Positions 50,673-62,807 of a DNA stretch of 64,000 nt are shown piece by piece. The translations under genes and the position numbers were made by a program. Every line of letters starts with the position of its first letter. The first letter of the stretch is position 1. The stretch spans positions 77,045,104 to 77,109,103 of the forward strand of contig OV884014.1 in the NCBI GenBank assembly GCA_930367205.1. The letters run 5' to 3'. The DNA comes from Acanthosoma haemorrhoidale. Its lineage: Eukaryota; Arthropoda; Insecta; Hemiptera; Acanthosomatidae. The notes under the pieces are model-generated. The model was not told the origin of the DNA, did no database searches, and worked only from the letters and a program-made list of their open reading frames with translations.

Positions 50673-51300
50673 ATGTCCAAACTGCCGGCGAAAAGAAGAG
50701 ACCCAGTTGCCAAGTACATTTGTCAATTTCTTGACGAAACATTTAATATTAATGCGGGAACTTCATATTGCACGTCCTGTGACAAACCAGTTTAGACTGT
50801 CCGACTTTTCCAGGTTGTTCAGCATGTTGGTATATCAAAACATAAAAAAATAAAGAAATCTTCAAAAACGACACGTGAGTCAACTTTTTATTAGTTACGG
50901 CGAAATCCCCTTTCATAAAATTAACAACTCTCAACTCAAGGATTTCTAGGAAATGTATATATGAAGAAAAACACCTGATTAAAGAACCCTAAGGATAAAC
51001 TATTTACTAAGCATTTTCATTGGAAAGCTTTATTAAAACCGAGATAATCTAAAAACATGGACGATTTGAAAGAACGATATCCGGTCGTATAAACTCCGTT
51101 TTCTCAGCCCACACAATAACAAAATTAGAGATTAAGAACGTGTCAATGATAGATAGCATCGATATTGTCTACTGCGTCATTGAACAATTGGATAAGTTGC
51201 CAGGAGAAATCATAGTTCAATTGAAGGTGAAATTAAAATACCTGCTGGGGGAAAACTCGAAGAGCATAGAGCTTATTTCAAAAGGGCGTCGTGGTATGGC
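50673..51300 (+). pseudogene. Decayed BED-finger / hAT-like (CGGBP1-type) transposon protein
   Basis: An ATG at 50673, one frame off the neighbouring open frame, reads MSKLPAKRRDPVAKYICQFL and then FNINAGTSYCTSCDKPV. After an in-frame TAG it continues VRLFQVVQHVGISKHKK. This is a C-x2-C...H-x4-H BED-type zinc finger in the arrangement of CGGBP1-like proteins and their hAT transposon relatives. A frame change leads to ISYGEIPFHKINNSQLKDFL near 50890-50945, matching the IPL.KL.N..FR.FL block that follows the finger in that family. A C-terminal-looking piece (VIEQLDKLPGEIIVQLKVKL) lies at about 51170-51235. The whole catalytic middle is missing, so this is a deleted, inactive copy. TIRs were not identified. 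Confidence 0.6.
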
Positions 51301-52122
51301 CGTTACAGAATATCTGTAAGTCAAATTGTCTTCAATGGAAATCGCGGTTTTTAATCATTATAAATCTGATTCATATTCGAAAATGCGTATAGTTTCATAT
51401 AATATTATTATTATTTATAATATAATAAATGAACTACAGCTTTTATTCTGTCATTTTCTTTACGTTTTTCTTTCTTTATATCACATTTCTTTTGAACATT
51501 TGATTTATGCTGAAATTTGTACATAATTGCTGTGTTTATAAAATTTCGACCACAGGATTTACAATAATTTCATACACGTTTTTAGATATTTCTTTGAAAA
51601 TAAATACTTATATATGTGCATATTTTAGTGACTCTTTTTATAAATCCCAGAATTATTTATCAGTTTCTGTGTTGAGATATAATTATAACTGTCAGGATAA
51701 AAACCTCGGGATATTTCTTTGTTTCCTTGTTTTTTTTCTTTTTCACAAATTCAGGAGGACTGTTACATTACTAAGTCATCTACTTCCTCGATATTAAAGA
51801 CCATTGTTGCGGAGGTTTCATAATCGCCCAGGGCTATCTGAATCAAAGGAAATACACCCAAGTCTTTATCACCTAATGTCTTTCTCGTCTCGGTCAGTAA
51901 CAGCCTCTGTCAGCTCCATGTCAGGCGTGAGATATTGTCTTCTACCGCATAAATTTCTCTGTTCATAGATAGTAATGTAATGTAACTGTATGTAAGCCCG
52001 TAACTGTGTTTTCGTTATGGTCCATAGGTATAGAATAGTTGCTAAGAATTTATTATCATACAAAGAAGTAGTGAATAATATATAATAAGGCACTAAAATT
52101 AGTTAAGGAGTTAAAACTAGTA
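51301..52122. other. Intronic AT-rich DNA
   Basis: The short frames at 51326-51526 and 51507-51797 are low-complexity translations of AT-rich DNA. Confidence 0.5.
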
Positions 52123-53391
52123 GGTGGTCTGAAAATTTTCCGACGTAACAAAGATACAAGACGTTTTTTCAGAAATATTTTTTTTATTTTTCAACATAGT
52201 CTCCTTGTAACTCTACACACTTCTCCCAGCGATGCTCCCATCTCTGTAACCCGTCCAAGTAGTACTCGGCGTTTTGCTCTGCAAAATAATCGTTCAAGAA
52301 GGTGATTGCCTCTTCATTTGACGAAAATCTCTGTCCTCCGAGCGCAATTTTTAGGGGACAAGAGGGAACAAAAAGAAGTTGCTTGGGGCTAGATCTGGTG
52401 AGTAAGGCGGATGGTCAAGCAGTTCAAACCGTAATTCATGGATTTTCGCCATGGCAACCGCTGAGGTGTGAGACGGTGCGTTGTCTTGGTGAAACAGGAT
52501 TTTCTTTTTCTGCAAATGTGGCCGTTTTTCCGCAAGTTATGCCTTCAGCTTGTCAAGTAATGATGCGCAGTATACTCCTGTAATGGTTTTTCCTTTTTAA
52601 AGATAATCGACTAAAATTACTCCATGACTATCCCAAAAAACTGTCGCCATCACTTTCCCAGCCGAAAAAACAGTTTTTGCTTTTTTTGGAGCCGGTTCTC
52701 CCTTTGCAGTCCACTGTTTCGACTTTATTTTCGTTTCGGGCGTATAATGGTGTATCTAAGTTTCATCCACAGTAATTGATCGTCACCTAAACTGCGCCAA
52801 CAGAGCGTTGGAAATGTTCATTCGAACACGTTTTTGGTCAAACGTGAGCAAACGCGGCACCCAACGCGCGGACGGCTTTCTCATCTCTAAATGTTGATTT
52901 AATATGTGACAAACACGTTCTTTTGACATGTTCATAACCTCTGCTATTTCTCTCACTTTAATTCGGCGGTCGTCTAGCACCATTTGGTGAACTTTGGCGA
53001 TGTTTTCGTCGGTAGTTGCAGTTTTTGGACGTCCCGAACGTTCATCGTCTCCCAAGTTCTTACGACCACGTTTAAATTCAGCTGCCCAAAGTTTCACTGT
53101 GGTAAATGATGGTGCAGAGTCCCCATACACAGAATCCAACTCATCTTTGATTTGCGTAGGCGTATTGCCTTTCAAAAACAAATATTTAATGACAGCTGGA
53201 TACTCGATTTTGTCCATTTTCATAAAAACACTCACATCGACTCACTCAAACGACTGTTGCACAACTACTGTGTGTCCAAAATGGCTGAAACTTTGGTGAG
53301 TAACTGTCAACAGATAAACAACGAAATTCACTAGCTTTTATTTACGACTGCTGCTATCTTCATGTCGAGGTCGGAAACTTTTCAGCCACCC
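52123..53391 (-). mobile_element. Near full-length mariner element
   Basis: The element is flanked by TA at 52121-52122 and 53392-53393 (read as CTA on the right). The TIRs are GGTGGTCTGAAAATTTTCCG on the left and GGGTGGCTGAAAAGTTTCCG on the right arm read inward. Length is 1269 bp, the size of a full mariner. It encodes the transposase pseudogene at 52184-53235 on the minus strand. Orientation is opposite to the host ankyrin gene. Confidence 0.92.
52184..53235 (-). pseudogene. Mariner transposase, inactive (third catalytic D changed to N)
   Basis: The first 150 codons are open from ATG 53235: MDKIEYPAVIKYLFLKGNTP, SGRPKTATTDENIAKVHQMV and VREIAEVMNMSKERVCHILN form the paired helix-turn-helix DNA-binding region with its linker. 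After AQFR a small deletion shifts the frame. The catalytic part then reads VDET (first D), a TAG where the family has Trp, stops after DYL and KA, HQDNAPSHTS (second D) and PYSPDLAPSNFFLF. There the third catalytic residue, normally Asp 34 residues after the second, is Asn. A further frame change follows near 52360, and the protein ends at a TAA at 52184. Close relatives are often auto-annotated as SETMAR-like because of the domesticated human copy. Three nonsense changes and two frame changes show that it is dead. Confidence 0.9.
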
Positions 53392-53393
53392 TA

Positions 53394-54751
53394 GTATAAC
53401 TCCTCTCTCTCTCGTATATCTCTATACGATAATAATCTCGTACATTATATACAGGAGAGAGTTCTGTAAGCTATAGCCTCTGTAGGATACTACAGTTGAA
53501 AACTTAAGTGCACATTTTTTCAGCAGTTGCAATTCTTTGAGACCCGGTCAAAACTGCCGGATCTATTTTTCGAGTTCAATTAAAGTCAAAAATGTAATGC
53601 ATAGTGTCTAAAAGTGGCAAAAAATATACCTGTCAGCCACATTAGTTACTGACTAGCTTGCATTACATATAATCACTGCTAAGTTGAAAAAAAAATATCC
53701 TCAGACAAGTTAGCCAATCCCTGCGAAAGATCTAAGAATGTCTAAATATCAATAGCTTTAATATCATTTATGACAGTTCCAAAATAGTAGTGACATTATG
53801 CAATGTAAAAAAGTACGGATAGTACTTCTACTTCTGTTTAATTTACTTGTTCGATTAGTTTCTAGTTGTAGGTTTTAACTTCCTTGGTTGGCCTGAAGAC
53901 ATGAATATGCGGAAGTTAGACTTAATGACCCCAAAGAGATAAAAAATATTTCCAAATCATTCAAAATAATTATGAGTATTTGATTAAACAATCGCTTCAC
54001 AATTAAAACTTAATTATCCTAAAAGAGTGGTTAAGTTACCAAAAATCAAAGTTGACGTCTAATCTCAGTTCATTTTTAACATTCGCTGCCTAGTTTGACT
54101 TCAAATACATGGGATACATAGTCTGATATATAAACCGAATGATTTTTTTTATAAGCAAATAGCCATAATCGTAGATGACCCATAGATCAGTGACACCTCA
54201 CTGTAGCTAGCCATGGCTAACAGCTTCGGTATTACCTTAGCACGCGGAGCTTCTCCAGATCGTGGGAACTAGCACCTGCCATGGGAACACTAAGAGCCGC
54301 ACAAGTCCAAGTCTGTGCTAAACGTGATACCCAGGGGGTTCACTCATTGACGTTTAATCTAATCTAGGCTTAACTCTTATAGCTGGCAATAACTAATTCG
54401 ACATTCCACCGCACAGTAATAAAAAAAAAGTCTGTTGATCTAATCCTTTAAGGTTTTGTCTGAAGGTAGGAGTTCGCATACAGGGTTTCAACGTGACATT
54501 TAAAGACCTAAAACGAGAGTATTATTTCGTCACATGTCTGAAAAGTCGGGTGTAAAGAAGTATTTTTATATTTCGAGTTATAACAAGCAACGATGGAACG
54601 ATAAATAATGCCGAAATGATTGATAGGGTTCCACAATTAGACGAAGTTATACAGTAAATGTGGCTCTCGTGGAAGTGAAGGATTGTGGAAGGACTGTGAA
54701 AGTTTTTTTCATTCAATTAACTATCTTACAACTTAAATGCACTTTGTTACT
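53394..54751. other. Intronic DNA, nothing recognised
   Basis: A mixed-composition stretch at 54190-54340 has no long frame and no recognised repeat. Confidence 0.45.
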
Positions 54752-54850
54752 AAAAACAACTCACAATAATGACATAATTTACAGTAAAGACTTCATAGCG
54801 GAGAGCTACCTCTGGGTGTGACAGATAGAGTAGGTGTTGACTATAGGTAG
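54752..54850. repeat. Dispersed repeat shared with 37725-37820
   Basis: Aligns in the same orientation with 37725-37820; see the shared words AACTCACA and CAGTAAAGACT. Its identity is unknown. Confidence 0.55.
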
Positions 54851-57800
54851 AGGTTGAGGAAGGTAGGATAATCTAAACAATGATTTCCAGATCAGTGTTC
54901 TATAAAGTTTAAGTTAGTAAGAACCGATACCTGAAGCAGAATTAAAGCCTTTTAAGATCCTGGTAGATACCTGAGCAAATGTTCGGGGCCACCTACACTG
55001 ATCGCAAGTGATGCAAGTGTTGCCGGTGGGAGCTTATTGTCCAATCTTTACTTATTTGCTTTATGCCAAGCCGACCGTTGTTGGGCTACAGAGACTATAG
55101 TAGAACTATTCGGAACCAAACTTGCGATTGTTATCGAGCAGCAATCTGGACAAGTTAAGTACAACCTTTCAAATCTATTTAGTCTACTTCATTTATTCCA
55201 CAGCCCTTCATCAAGGCAATTCTTCGTAATCCTAAAAAAAAACCTTCTGCAGTTCGAATCACAGCCAACATAGTTTGCAAAAGTTTTCTATTTCTAACAT
55301 TTTTTTCCTCTAGGAATCACTTCACTTCAATAACTCACCTGTTAAAGGCGTGACTTCCCATAATCCCCTACACTTTGCCATCGCTTAAGGATTATTAAGG
55401 TTATAAAAAGCAGAGATGAGAGTTTCTATTTTTTTTTTTTAAAAACTATTTTTTATGCAAGAAAATTTTTATCTTTATTGTTAAAACTAAGTACTGCATA
55501 ATTTTTTGGAATAAAAAGAGTCAATCTGATGCTAGAACTTGTTCATTAGAAGCCAAGAGATTGTATTGTGATATTATACTTTGTTATTTTGTCAACACAT
55601 GTGCAGAGTACGTGCTCTAGATCCCAGGTCATGTGTCTAGCAACACGTGTACGTTGTACGGCTGTGTAAGAGATGTTACACACCATAGCCTGTTGTTACA
55701 CAGTTCTGTTCGTATCTTGTAACCTGTTTACAGGACAGATGTTCGCGGAAGTTCGCCGTGGCTGGTGGACTGACTAGATGTTACCTGATCAGTTTACTTA
55801 CGCCTATTTTCCACTCTATTAAATCTTATTCGCTATTGTGTGATTGTATTAGAACTGTTGTTTCCTTCATGACACATTTCCTTGACAGTAGTTGAAAAAC
55901 CGAGTTTACGTTCACGGCTAATCAAGTGTTAAACGTAAATCAAAAAGGAGCACTCTGTCTGTATGAAAATACCTTTCGTCTAATTACATAATTAATAAAA
56001 TAAAAAAATCGACGAAGCTAAGAGATCTGGACTCAGACACTTCAAAACGGTTATCACATCCTGCATTAATGAATTACTTAATTCAATAATTTTTTAATTA
56101 TTGACTCTGTAGATCCATCAGGGTAGAGACCAGAACGAATGATATAAATTTGAGGACACGTATTCATTTGTTAGAAATCGGCCTATATTGGTAAGAAAAT
56201 AATGCAAATTTATAAGGATCGTTTTGACATACTTCTTATGTCTAAATCAGGTCATTAATTATATGAGATGGTCATGTCATCGTAGGCAGTATGTGAAAAC
56301 GGAAATTTTAATAATCATACATTTTAATGGGCAAAGAAGAGAAACAATATTGCAGGTTTCCCATAGAAAATGCACCCTTCCTGGCAATCTTGAATGTATG
56401 TATATTTATGTATTTGAGTTCCTTTAAACATCACAAATAATAAGAAACCTCCAAATTAGTTCCAATGTATCGTCAAAGCGAAATGTAATCAAGCAGTTTG
56501 CGATGATTAAAAGTGTAATTAAGTAGAGATGTAATCAAATAATGATGACGTTGCTGATAATGTTCACGTAACAAAGTTGAATCATCGATCCCTCTTCACT
56601 TCTAATCCTTGAATTCCAGCTCCGATTCTCTGAGTACATTTGTATAGCTGACAAACTGCTTTGTACATAAATACGTTTATTCATAGTGTCAATAACATGA
56701 ATGTATAGGCTATTTATTTATATGTATTATTAATTTATATATCTAAATAGATTTGGCGGTTAATTAATTGAATTTTTTTTTTCGTATTCTCATTCGCATA
56801 TTTACACTTCCGAATTGGAGGTAACATTGTTTACATCCAGTAGCCATGCATCCAATGGGAACAGTATCATGCGTGAGCAGAAAGATAGAAGAAATAAATG
56901 GAAAAAAAGAATCGTTCTATAATGGTACGTTCAGTCGGAACGGGATCGATCTCCGGCTGAAAAAGAGATACGACAAAAGAAAAAAGGCAGACCGTAATAT
57001 ATAGAGCACAAGAAACAGAAATTGTTCTCTTCCGAAGCAGGTGTCTTCTGCTTGGGTGTTGAAAAACTGTCGTGACATTGTGTGGTCTATCAGCTCTTAG
57101 TGGGATAGGTACACTCTTGTAGCAGCTGTTCATCAATAATAACTGAATAGGTTACAGCTTCTTCAGAATACTTAAAGGCAGGATTTTCGCAAAGTTCACT
57201 TTTGAAGTTTTAGCGTTTTAAAACGCAACGAAGGCAGACAAATTGACATGAGGGAAAGAAAGCATCATTAGCAGAGGTCTTTAATCTAAAAGATGCCACG
57301 GAACCGTTCATTTAGTTCGTTTTGATGACCGCTTCTTAATAGTTCGCTCGTTCGTGATCGACACATCTCTACTGTCAACCTCTTGAGCTACTCAGCGCCA
57401 TCTACAAACTAAAAGTCGTCTACCCATTTCTTCCTCCTCTCTTGTTGGGGTGTTGCATCACCGATTTCTTTCTAAATCCGACGTTAGAGTTTAATCCTCT
57501 CTAATTGCATTAACTCCATTAGAACTCAACGTCTGACATTTGCCAAATAACGTAAGGACCTCTGTAAGCCTCTTGATGTGTCCTACTATAAATTTATTTT
57601 TCATTCGTAGAAATTCATTTGAAAATTTAGAGGTCCCTTAAGTAAAATCGTCTTAACAGGTGTTCACTTTCTCGCCGCGACCGCTTCAGCGTTACTTTCA
57701 CATTCATTTGATTTACGGAGTGAGATTTTTAATAATACTGTAATAATAAGAATGTAAATTTATATTACATATGTATATATAATCTACTAGATTATAATAT

Positions 57801-58381
57801 ATATATATATATGTAAGTTTCGAATTCAGAAACTTAAAGGAGGTGGAGGTTCTCAGGTTATAAATCGAACATTCGCAGATGTAGTTTAGAACTGTAATAT
57901 TAAACATAGGTACACATTAGCTAGCGCTACAAATATTACAATAAACAAATAAAACTTATAACTAACCTGAATCAATACAATGGTCGATAATAAGCTTTGA
58001 CCATTGTCTTAACAAGAGTACCCATATTCAGGAGGTTACAACTCGGAGCATCATTCGATCCTAGCGCGCTCTGTAGGGACCTAACATATGTGCCGAAGTT
58101 TGGCGGTAACGTTCAAACTTACTTATATAAAATCCAAATAACACTCGCTGACTGATCACTGTATCTAAAGAACAAGAAAGTCTAAAAAGATTAATTTTAC
58201 ATAGTGATTCTTTGGGTACTTGAGAGGTGCACTTTAAAAATTAGGTAGGCTATAGTGATTTTAAAAATTACTTCTTAAGAAATCACTAGTAATAAATAGT
58301 AGGGAATTTATAAATATATTCCCATTGTGCCTTTGTGCTTTATTTACGATCAGCCGATTCATTTGACCTCTAAATTCGTAA
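54851..58381. other. Intronic DNA, nothing recognised
   Basis: No known motif was seen in the short frames. A patch at 57290-57440 is of mixed composition. A (TA)n tract lies at 57796-57813. Confidence 0.45.
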
Positions 58382-58519
58382 AAAGAAGGATTCATTGAAT
58401 ATACAAATTACGAGCAAATATGCACAGCAACGTTTCTATGCAACAAACAATGCTTGAAGAGCATCACAGATGTCTATTGTGACTGGACGGACCAGAACCT
58501 CATTTCTGTCGGGTTGCTG
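58382..58519 (+). other. Candidate exon ending at a strong donor, unrecognised
   Basis: An open frame of 46 codons starts after a TAA at 58379 and runs to CTG|GTGAGT at 58520. It reads EGFIEYTNYEQICTATFLCN and then CLKSITDVYCDWTDQNLIS. Composition is more balanced than the flanks, and the donor is consensus. The upstream acceptor is weak (AAAAGAAG without a good pyrimidine tract), and no family was recognised. The ankyrin frame is complete without it. It could be a nested or alternative exon, a TE remnant, or chance. Confidence 0.22.
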
Positions 58520-61097
58520 GTGAGTATCATTTAACTTCAAACTTTCAATCGTTGAATTTTTGTTTTATTTCATGGTATAATTGGCAATATACTGTATTAC
58601 AGACGAGGCTTTGTTAGTTTCTTTCTCAGGGTTAAACTCAAATAAGTTACTTTTGATACCAGGGTGTACAATTCGGTTGTATTCGTACAATGTTGTGTAG
58701 AAATCGGTTCTCGATGGGTTTTTTGTTCTCTTATTAGATCCATTTTACTTTGCCAGATATTTTCCTGTTTACTTTATTTTATTGTGTAGGTTATGGGTTT
58801 CTAAATTAAAATTGTAATAATAAAACGTTATTTTGATATAGATATCAAATTTGGGCTTGTGGATGCCAAATGCACAAGCAATTTAAACATATTGGTTTAC
58901 AAAACAACCAAATTGGTTAAGAGTCCCAGCTCTTATTAAATAATTTGAAAATTATAACCCTGAATAAATACTCTCAATCATAATTCGAATTCAATCGTAT
59001 CACATTTTCTCTTAAAACATCATATGGAGGATGGAGTTTTATTTAAAATTTTTTTTGTTAACATATTAATTGACCTCGATTACACCACTTCATTCTGTTT
59101 CTTCACGCCTGAAAATAGCACAATAAAATTATTTGTCTGCAGATCATTTAGTGTTTTATCGTCTTAGGCAACAAAAGAGAACAGCTTGAAAAAAAAAATT
59201 TGAGTTGTTAATGCCGAGTAGATATGTCAGGGTTGTAAAAACATATAAGTTTTGAAGGATTTTTCTTATTTTTTTTTGATTATGTCACATCCAATCAGCT
59301 TATTTTGAAATAATAAATGATTCAGTTCACAGTTAATCATTGATTAATGAAATGATTCAGTTAATCTATTAAATAAACGGTAAATATGAGCAAATATAAT
59401 ATTTTTGACACGGTGAATTTAATGTACCTTATATTTATCTGTTCTTAATAGGAATATATATCCTTAATAATACCTTAACACAACATTTTTTAGAAAAAAA
59501 TCAAGTCTAATGCGATACTTTCAAATACGGTTCCCGACAAATATTGCATTTTATTAATTAAGACGTCAGGAAGTTTAATTCGATACCCAACTACATACTG
59601 CTGTAAAATGTTCATTTTTAATTGGTATGTAATTTATTAATGTTCCTTCATTATTTTCCATGGGTGTTGTTTTTATTTTCAACATCGCTGGAACTTCAAG
59701 TGAAACTACCATCCCTATAAAAAAACAAAACAAATGTTAAAATAGAAGTAAATTTGATATTTTTAATCAGGATATCGAGATCCTTAATTTGACACCATAA
59801 TCAAAAAAAATGTATCTATATACATGTTTAAACCAATTAGTTAATTAATAAGTGTTTTTTGGATATGGTAATATTGCATCTCCATAGCTTGAACGGGATA
59901 GTTGAACTGAATAGATAGACATTTGTAAAACTTCGAAAGGCTTCAAGTGTAGTCATGGGTTTAGATTGGTTCCCAGTTAAGAATAGGTTTTATTAACGAA
60001 TTATTAGAGACAGAAACTAAATTCACTAAGATACGAATAACTAACTTACTAAATATTACTATTAAATAATAAGATAGCAATAATCCATCTGGAATCTCAT
60101 CAACTTAATCAGCTCTGGATACCCGGCATCAGCATGCCTGCATATTATCAACCAATGGTGCCAGGCCAGCTGCATATCCCCCCTCCGCTTTGAACCGCTA
60201 ACGAACATATTTGTAGCTAAAGTATGGTGCAGTGGTAGCTACCGTTGGGCAGCTGACATAGTTTAGACCTTATAAGAACTGAGGAGCAATGGTTGCTCCT
60301 ATGAATATGAGCTTCTGCTTAGGGCCTAACAAGGGAGCTCTCCTTAAGAACATCGCTACTGCGGGGAACGGATCCTGCGAGACTGCAAACCATAGGCGAC
60401 AACCACAGCCAACAGTGTCCCAGAAGAGTGTATGCATATCTCCATTTTATATTCTAAATTGGTGAATTAGTAATCTCCCGATTATTTTTCTTATTATCTT
60501 TTTTTCTGACATATTTAGTGCATTAAGATTTAAGTGAGGAGTGAATGAACACTATTCCACCTGCCCACAAATTGTTATATTATACGCGCTAACCCTTCCA
60601 ACGACTAATCAGATTCACTCTCGAGGTCGAACCCGGTCCAAACATAACCCGATCTGAAAGAGACAGTGGCCTGGTATCGTCGAGGAGCAAATGTGCCATC
60701 GGCGGAAGAGAAAGGTGAGCGATGGAGGAGGTCCTAAGATCTGCCCATTAGCTGCTCAATTGTTCCAGTCCTAGGGGCTGCGGACTTAATTAGTGTGGAA
60801 GTTCGGCTGATGCTTTATGACGACTATGCTCCAAGTATGTAGAGCTTAACTAACGCTCGGTGTCATGCTTCGTAAGTAGGCTACATAACTTAACACAAGT
60901 GTTCAACTAATACTTTAGTTGAAATAGTAATTGTTTTTTAACATGATACAATCGCCCTAAACGTATAGTTAAGCTCCAGTAACCATTTCTGTGATGCCGC
61001 ATCCGATAAAGTAGAAACTTCCTCTTAAAATATAGGTTATTATCTGATGCATAAACACAATATAACAGCTTGAAGTAGAGGCTTTATTGTGAAACAC
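58520..61097. other. Intronic DNA, nothing recognised
   Basis: AT-rich to about 60050. The stretch 60090-60800 is of balanced composition without a recognised frame or repeat. A B-box-like GGGTTCGACC is on the minus strand near 60632, but no A box was found. Confidence 0.45.
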
Positions 61098-61170
61098 ATA
61101 CGTAGAGATGAATAATAATAATGAAATAAATTTATTTCCATCATTCACATACTAAAAATAATCTTATGCT
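61098..61170. repeat. Dispersed repeat, copy 1 (partner 62206-62280)
   Basis: TACGTAGAGATGAATAATAA, then AATAAATTTATTTCCATCAT and AAAAATAATCTTATGC, is repeated at 62206 with few changes. An (AAT)n stretch beside AATAAA-like sequence resembles the 3' end of a retroelement, but no coding part was identified. Confidence 0.65.
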
Positions 61171-61437
61171 AAAACTCTAGTATAAAAAACACTGACATCG
61201 TCGCTTTTGATTAAGAATACAGTCTTCATTGAAGTACATATAATTTTAATTAAAAAAAAAAACTTAAGGACAAAACCAAACAACGGTAAATAGATTATTA
61301 TAGATATAAATATAACTAGATGCTAATATAAAAACATTTCATTAATATATATGCGTCCGAAGCATTTATGCTAGGGGTAATTTACATATGCTAACAATAT
61401 TCTGAAGTAATGGTATCTGGCTATGTTTACATTTATT

Positions 61438-61660
61438 CATATATATATATATATATATATTTGGTGGTTACCACCTTTAAAATATCTAAAAACTTTGTAC
61501 AACATAATTATTTTAGTGTACCTTGGTTTGTTAAATATTATTTTTAGAAACTTATTTTGTATTATTTTAAGTTCGCCTATGTTGGGATTAGGAATTAGAT
61601 GCTTCGTAGCATGGGATTTACTTGTAAATTAATTTTTGGGAAAGGATAGATATATATATG

Positions 61661-61718
<58 letters not shown>

Positions 61719-61720
61719 GT
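61438..61720. repeat. Two (TA)n microsatellites
   Basis: (AT)n at about 61438-61461, and a longer tract at 61649-61720 with an uninterrupted run from about 61663 to 61706 and short TG interruptions after it. The DNA between them has one 69-codon frame without known motifs. Confidence 0.9.
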
Positions 61721-62205
61721 ATTTCTGGTAGTACACATATGGTTTTTATTTGATGTGAAAGGGAGTCTGTGGTCTAGACAAACCCCAAAGTAGTTTACAA
61801 TAAGCAGCCACTCTAATTATTTATTCTATTCTATTTAAACGTTTATATATGTAAGGATTGTATGTATTGTCTGAAAGTATGTATACAATTTTGTAGGGGT
61901 AGTTAAAATGATCAAATCAAGATGAAATTTTAAAGGTAAATTCCACAACTTTTCGGGTTAGCCTGTAAGCTTACTCGTGAAGATACAATAATGGGATGTA
62001 ATGGTATCCCTATTCATTCCTATTAGTTTAGTACAGCTCGATATTTATAATTGTATTTTGAACTGAAAATAACGCAATTTCATAGGACAAACAAAAAAGT
62101 CTTCCCGGGAAAGTTTACTATCTCCAGCCTTTTCAATGATGGTGCTATTTTAATCATACCAAAAGCTAACTATCATTCTTACCTTTCAATAAATCAAGTT
62201 TAATG

Positions 62206-62280
62206 TACGTAGAGATCAACAATAATAATAAAATCAATTTATTTCCAACATTTACATAATAAAAATAATCTTATGCAATA
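62206..62280. repeat. Dispersed repeat, copy 2 (partner 61098-61170)
   Basis: Begins TACGTAGAGATCAACAATAA and carries TTTATTTCCAACATTTACAT and AAAAATAATCTTATGC, the same order and orientation as 61098-61170, 1.1 kb away. Confidence 0.65.
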
Positions 62281-62419
62281 ATGTAAGTAATTATGAAGCG
62301 TTTAACCTTAATTAACAGAATTTAACAATTAAATCTTTGTTCCATTGAATGTGAAATATTTAGTCTTTTACTAACTTAATTTTACCAATTAATCAAAACT
62401 TTACGACATATCTTCTATT

Positions 62420-62650
62420 TTTATTTTTTTGCCAGATCAAAGTAAGATATAAAATACTTAAACTTAGATTGGCATATTCATTCCACATTAAGCATAAGAC
62501 AAAGAATGTCGAAGTTCGAAAAGAGGAATCTGAGATCTCCCAGTCAAAGGCCCAATATTTAGGCCGCATAAAACAATTCGAGGAGGCAAAATTCAGAATG
62601 TACAATAGCGTCTATGTTATAAAGACAGTGCTAAATGAATGCTATCTGTA
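62420..62650 (+). pseudogene. Possible DDE-transposase remnant
   Basis: A frame open from about 62430 to the TAA at 62649 includes TKNVEVRKEESEISQSKAQY and YLGRIKQFEEAKFRMYNSVY. The pattern of an upstream RKEE-like stretch and then YL-RIKQF resembles the segment just before the second catalytic motif in some eukaryotic DDE transposases (..YLRRIKQYR....). The catalytic aspartate-glutamate expected next is not present. Weak call; no termini found. Confidence 0.3.
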
Positions 62651-62807
62651 AATTTGATTTAAAAAATGCAGTTGTTAAAAAGGTTAGTGATGTTAGTTCG
62701 GTTCATAAAAATGTAATTGCGAATGGACCAAATGTTTATGTCCGTATAGTAGAACTTTTGATAAAAATATTAAAAAAAAAATTAGAATGGCTCAACTTAA
62801 TATATTA

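Noticed and set aside
52302..53334. Plus-strand frames of 60-101 codons
   Set aside because: They lie antisense to the mariner transposase at 52184-53235.
60632..60642. B-box-like GGGTTCGACC on the minus strand
   Set aside because: No A box at tRNA spacing and no cloverleaf pairing.
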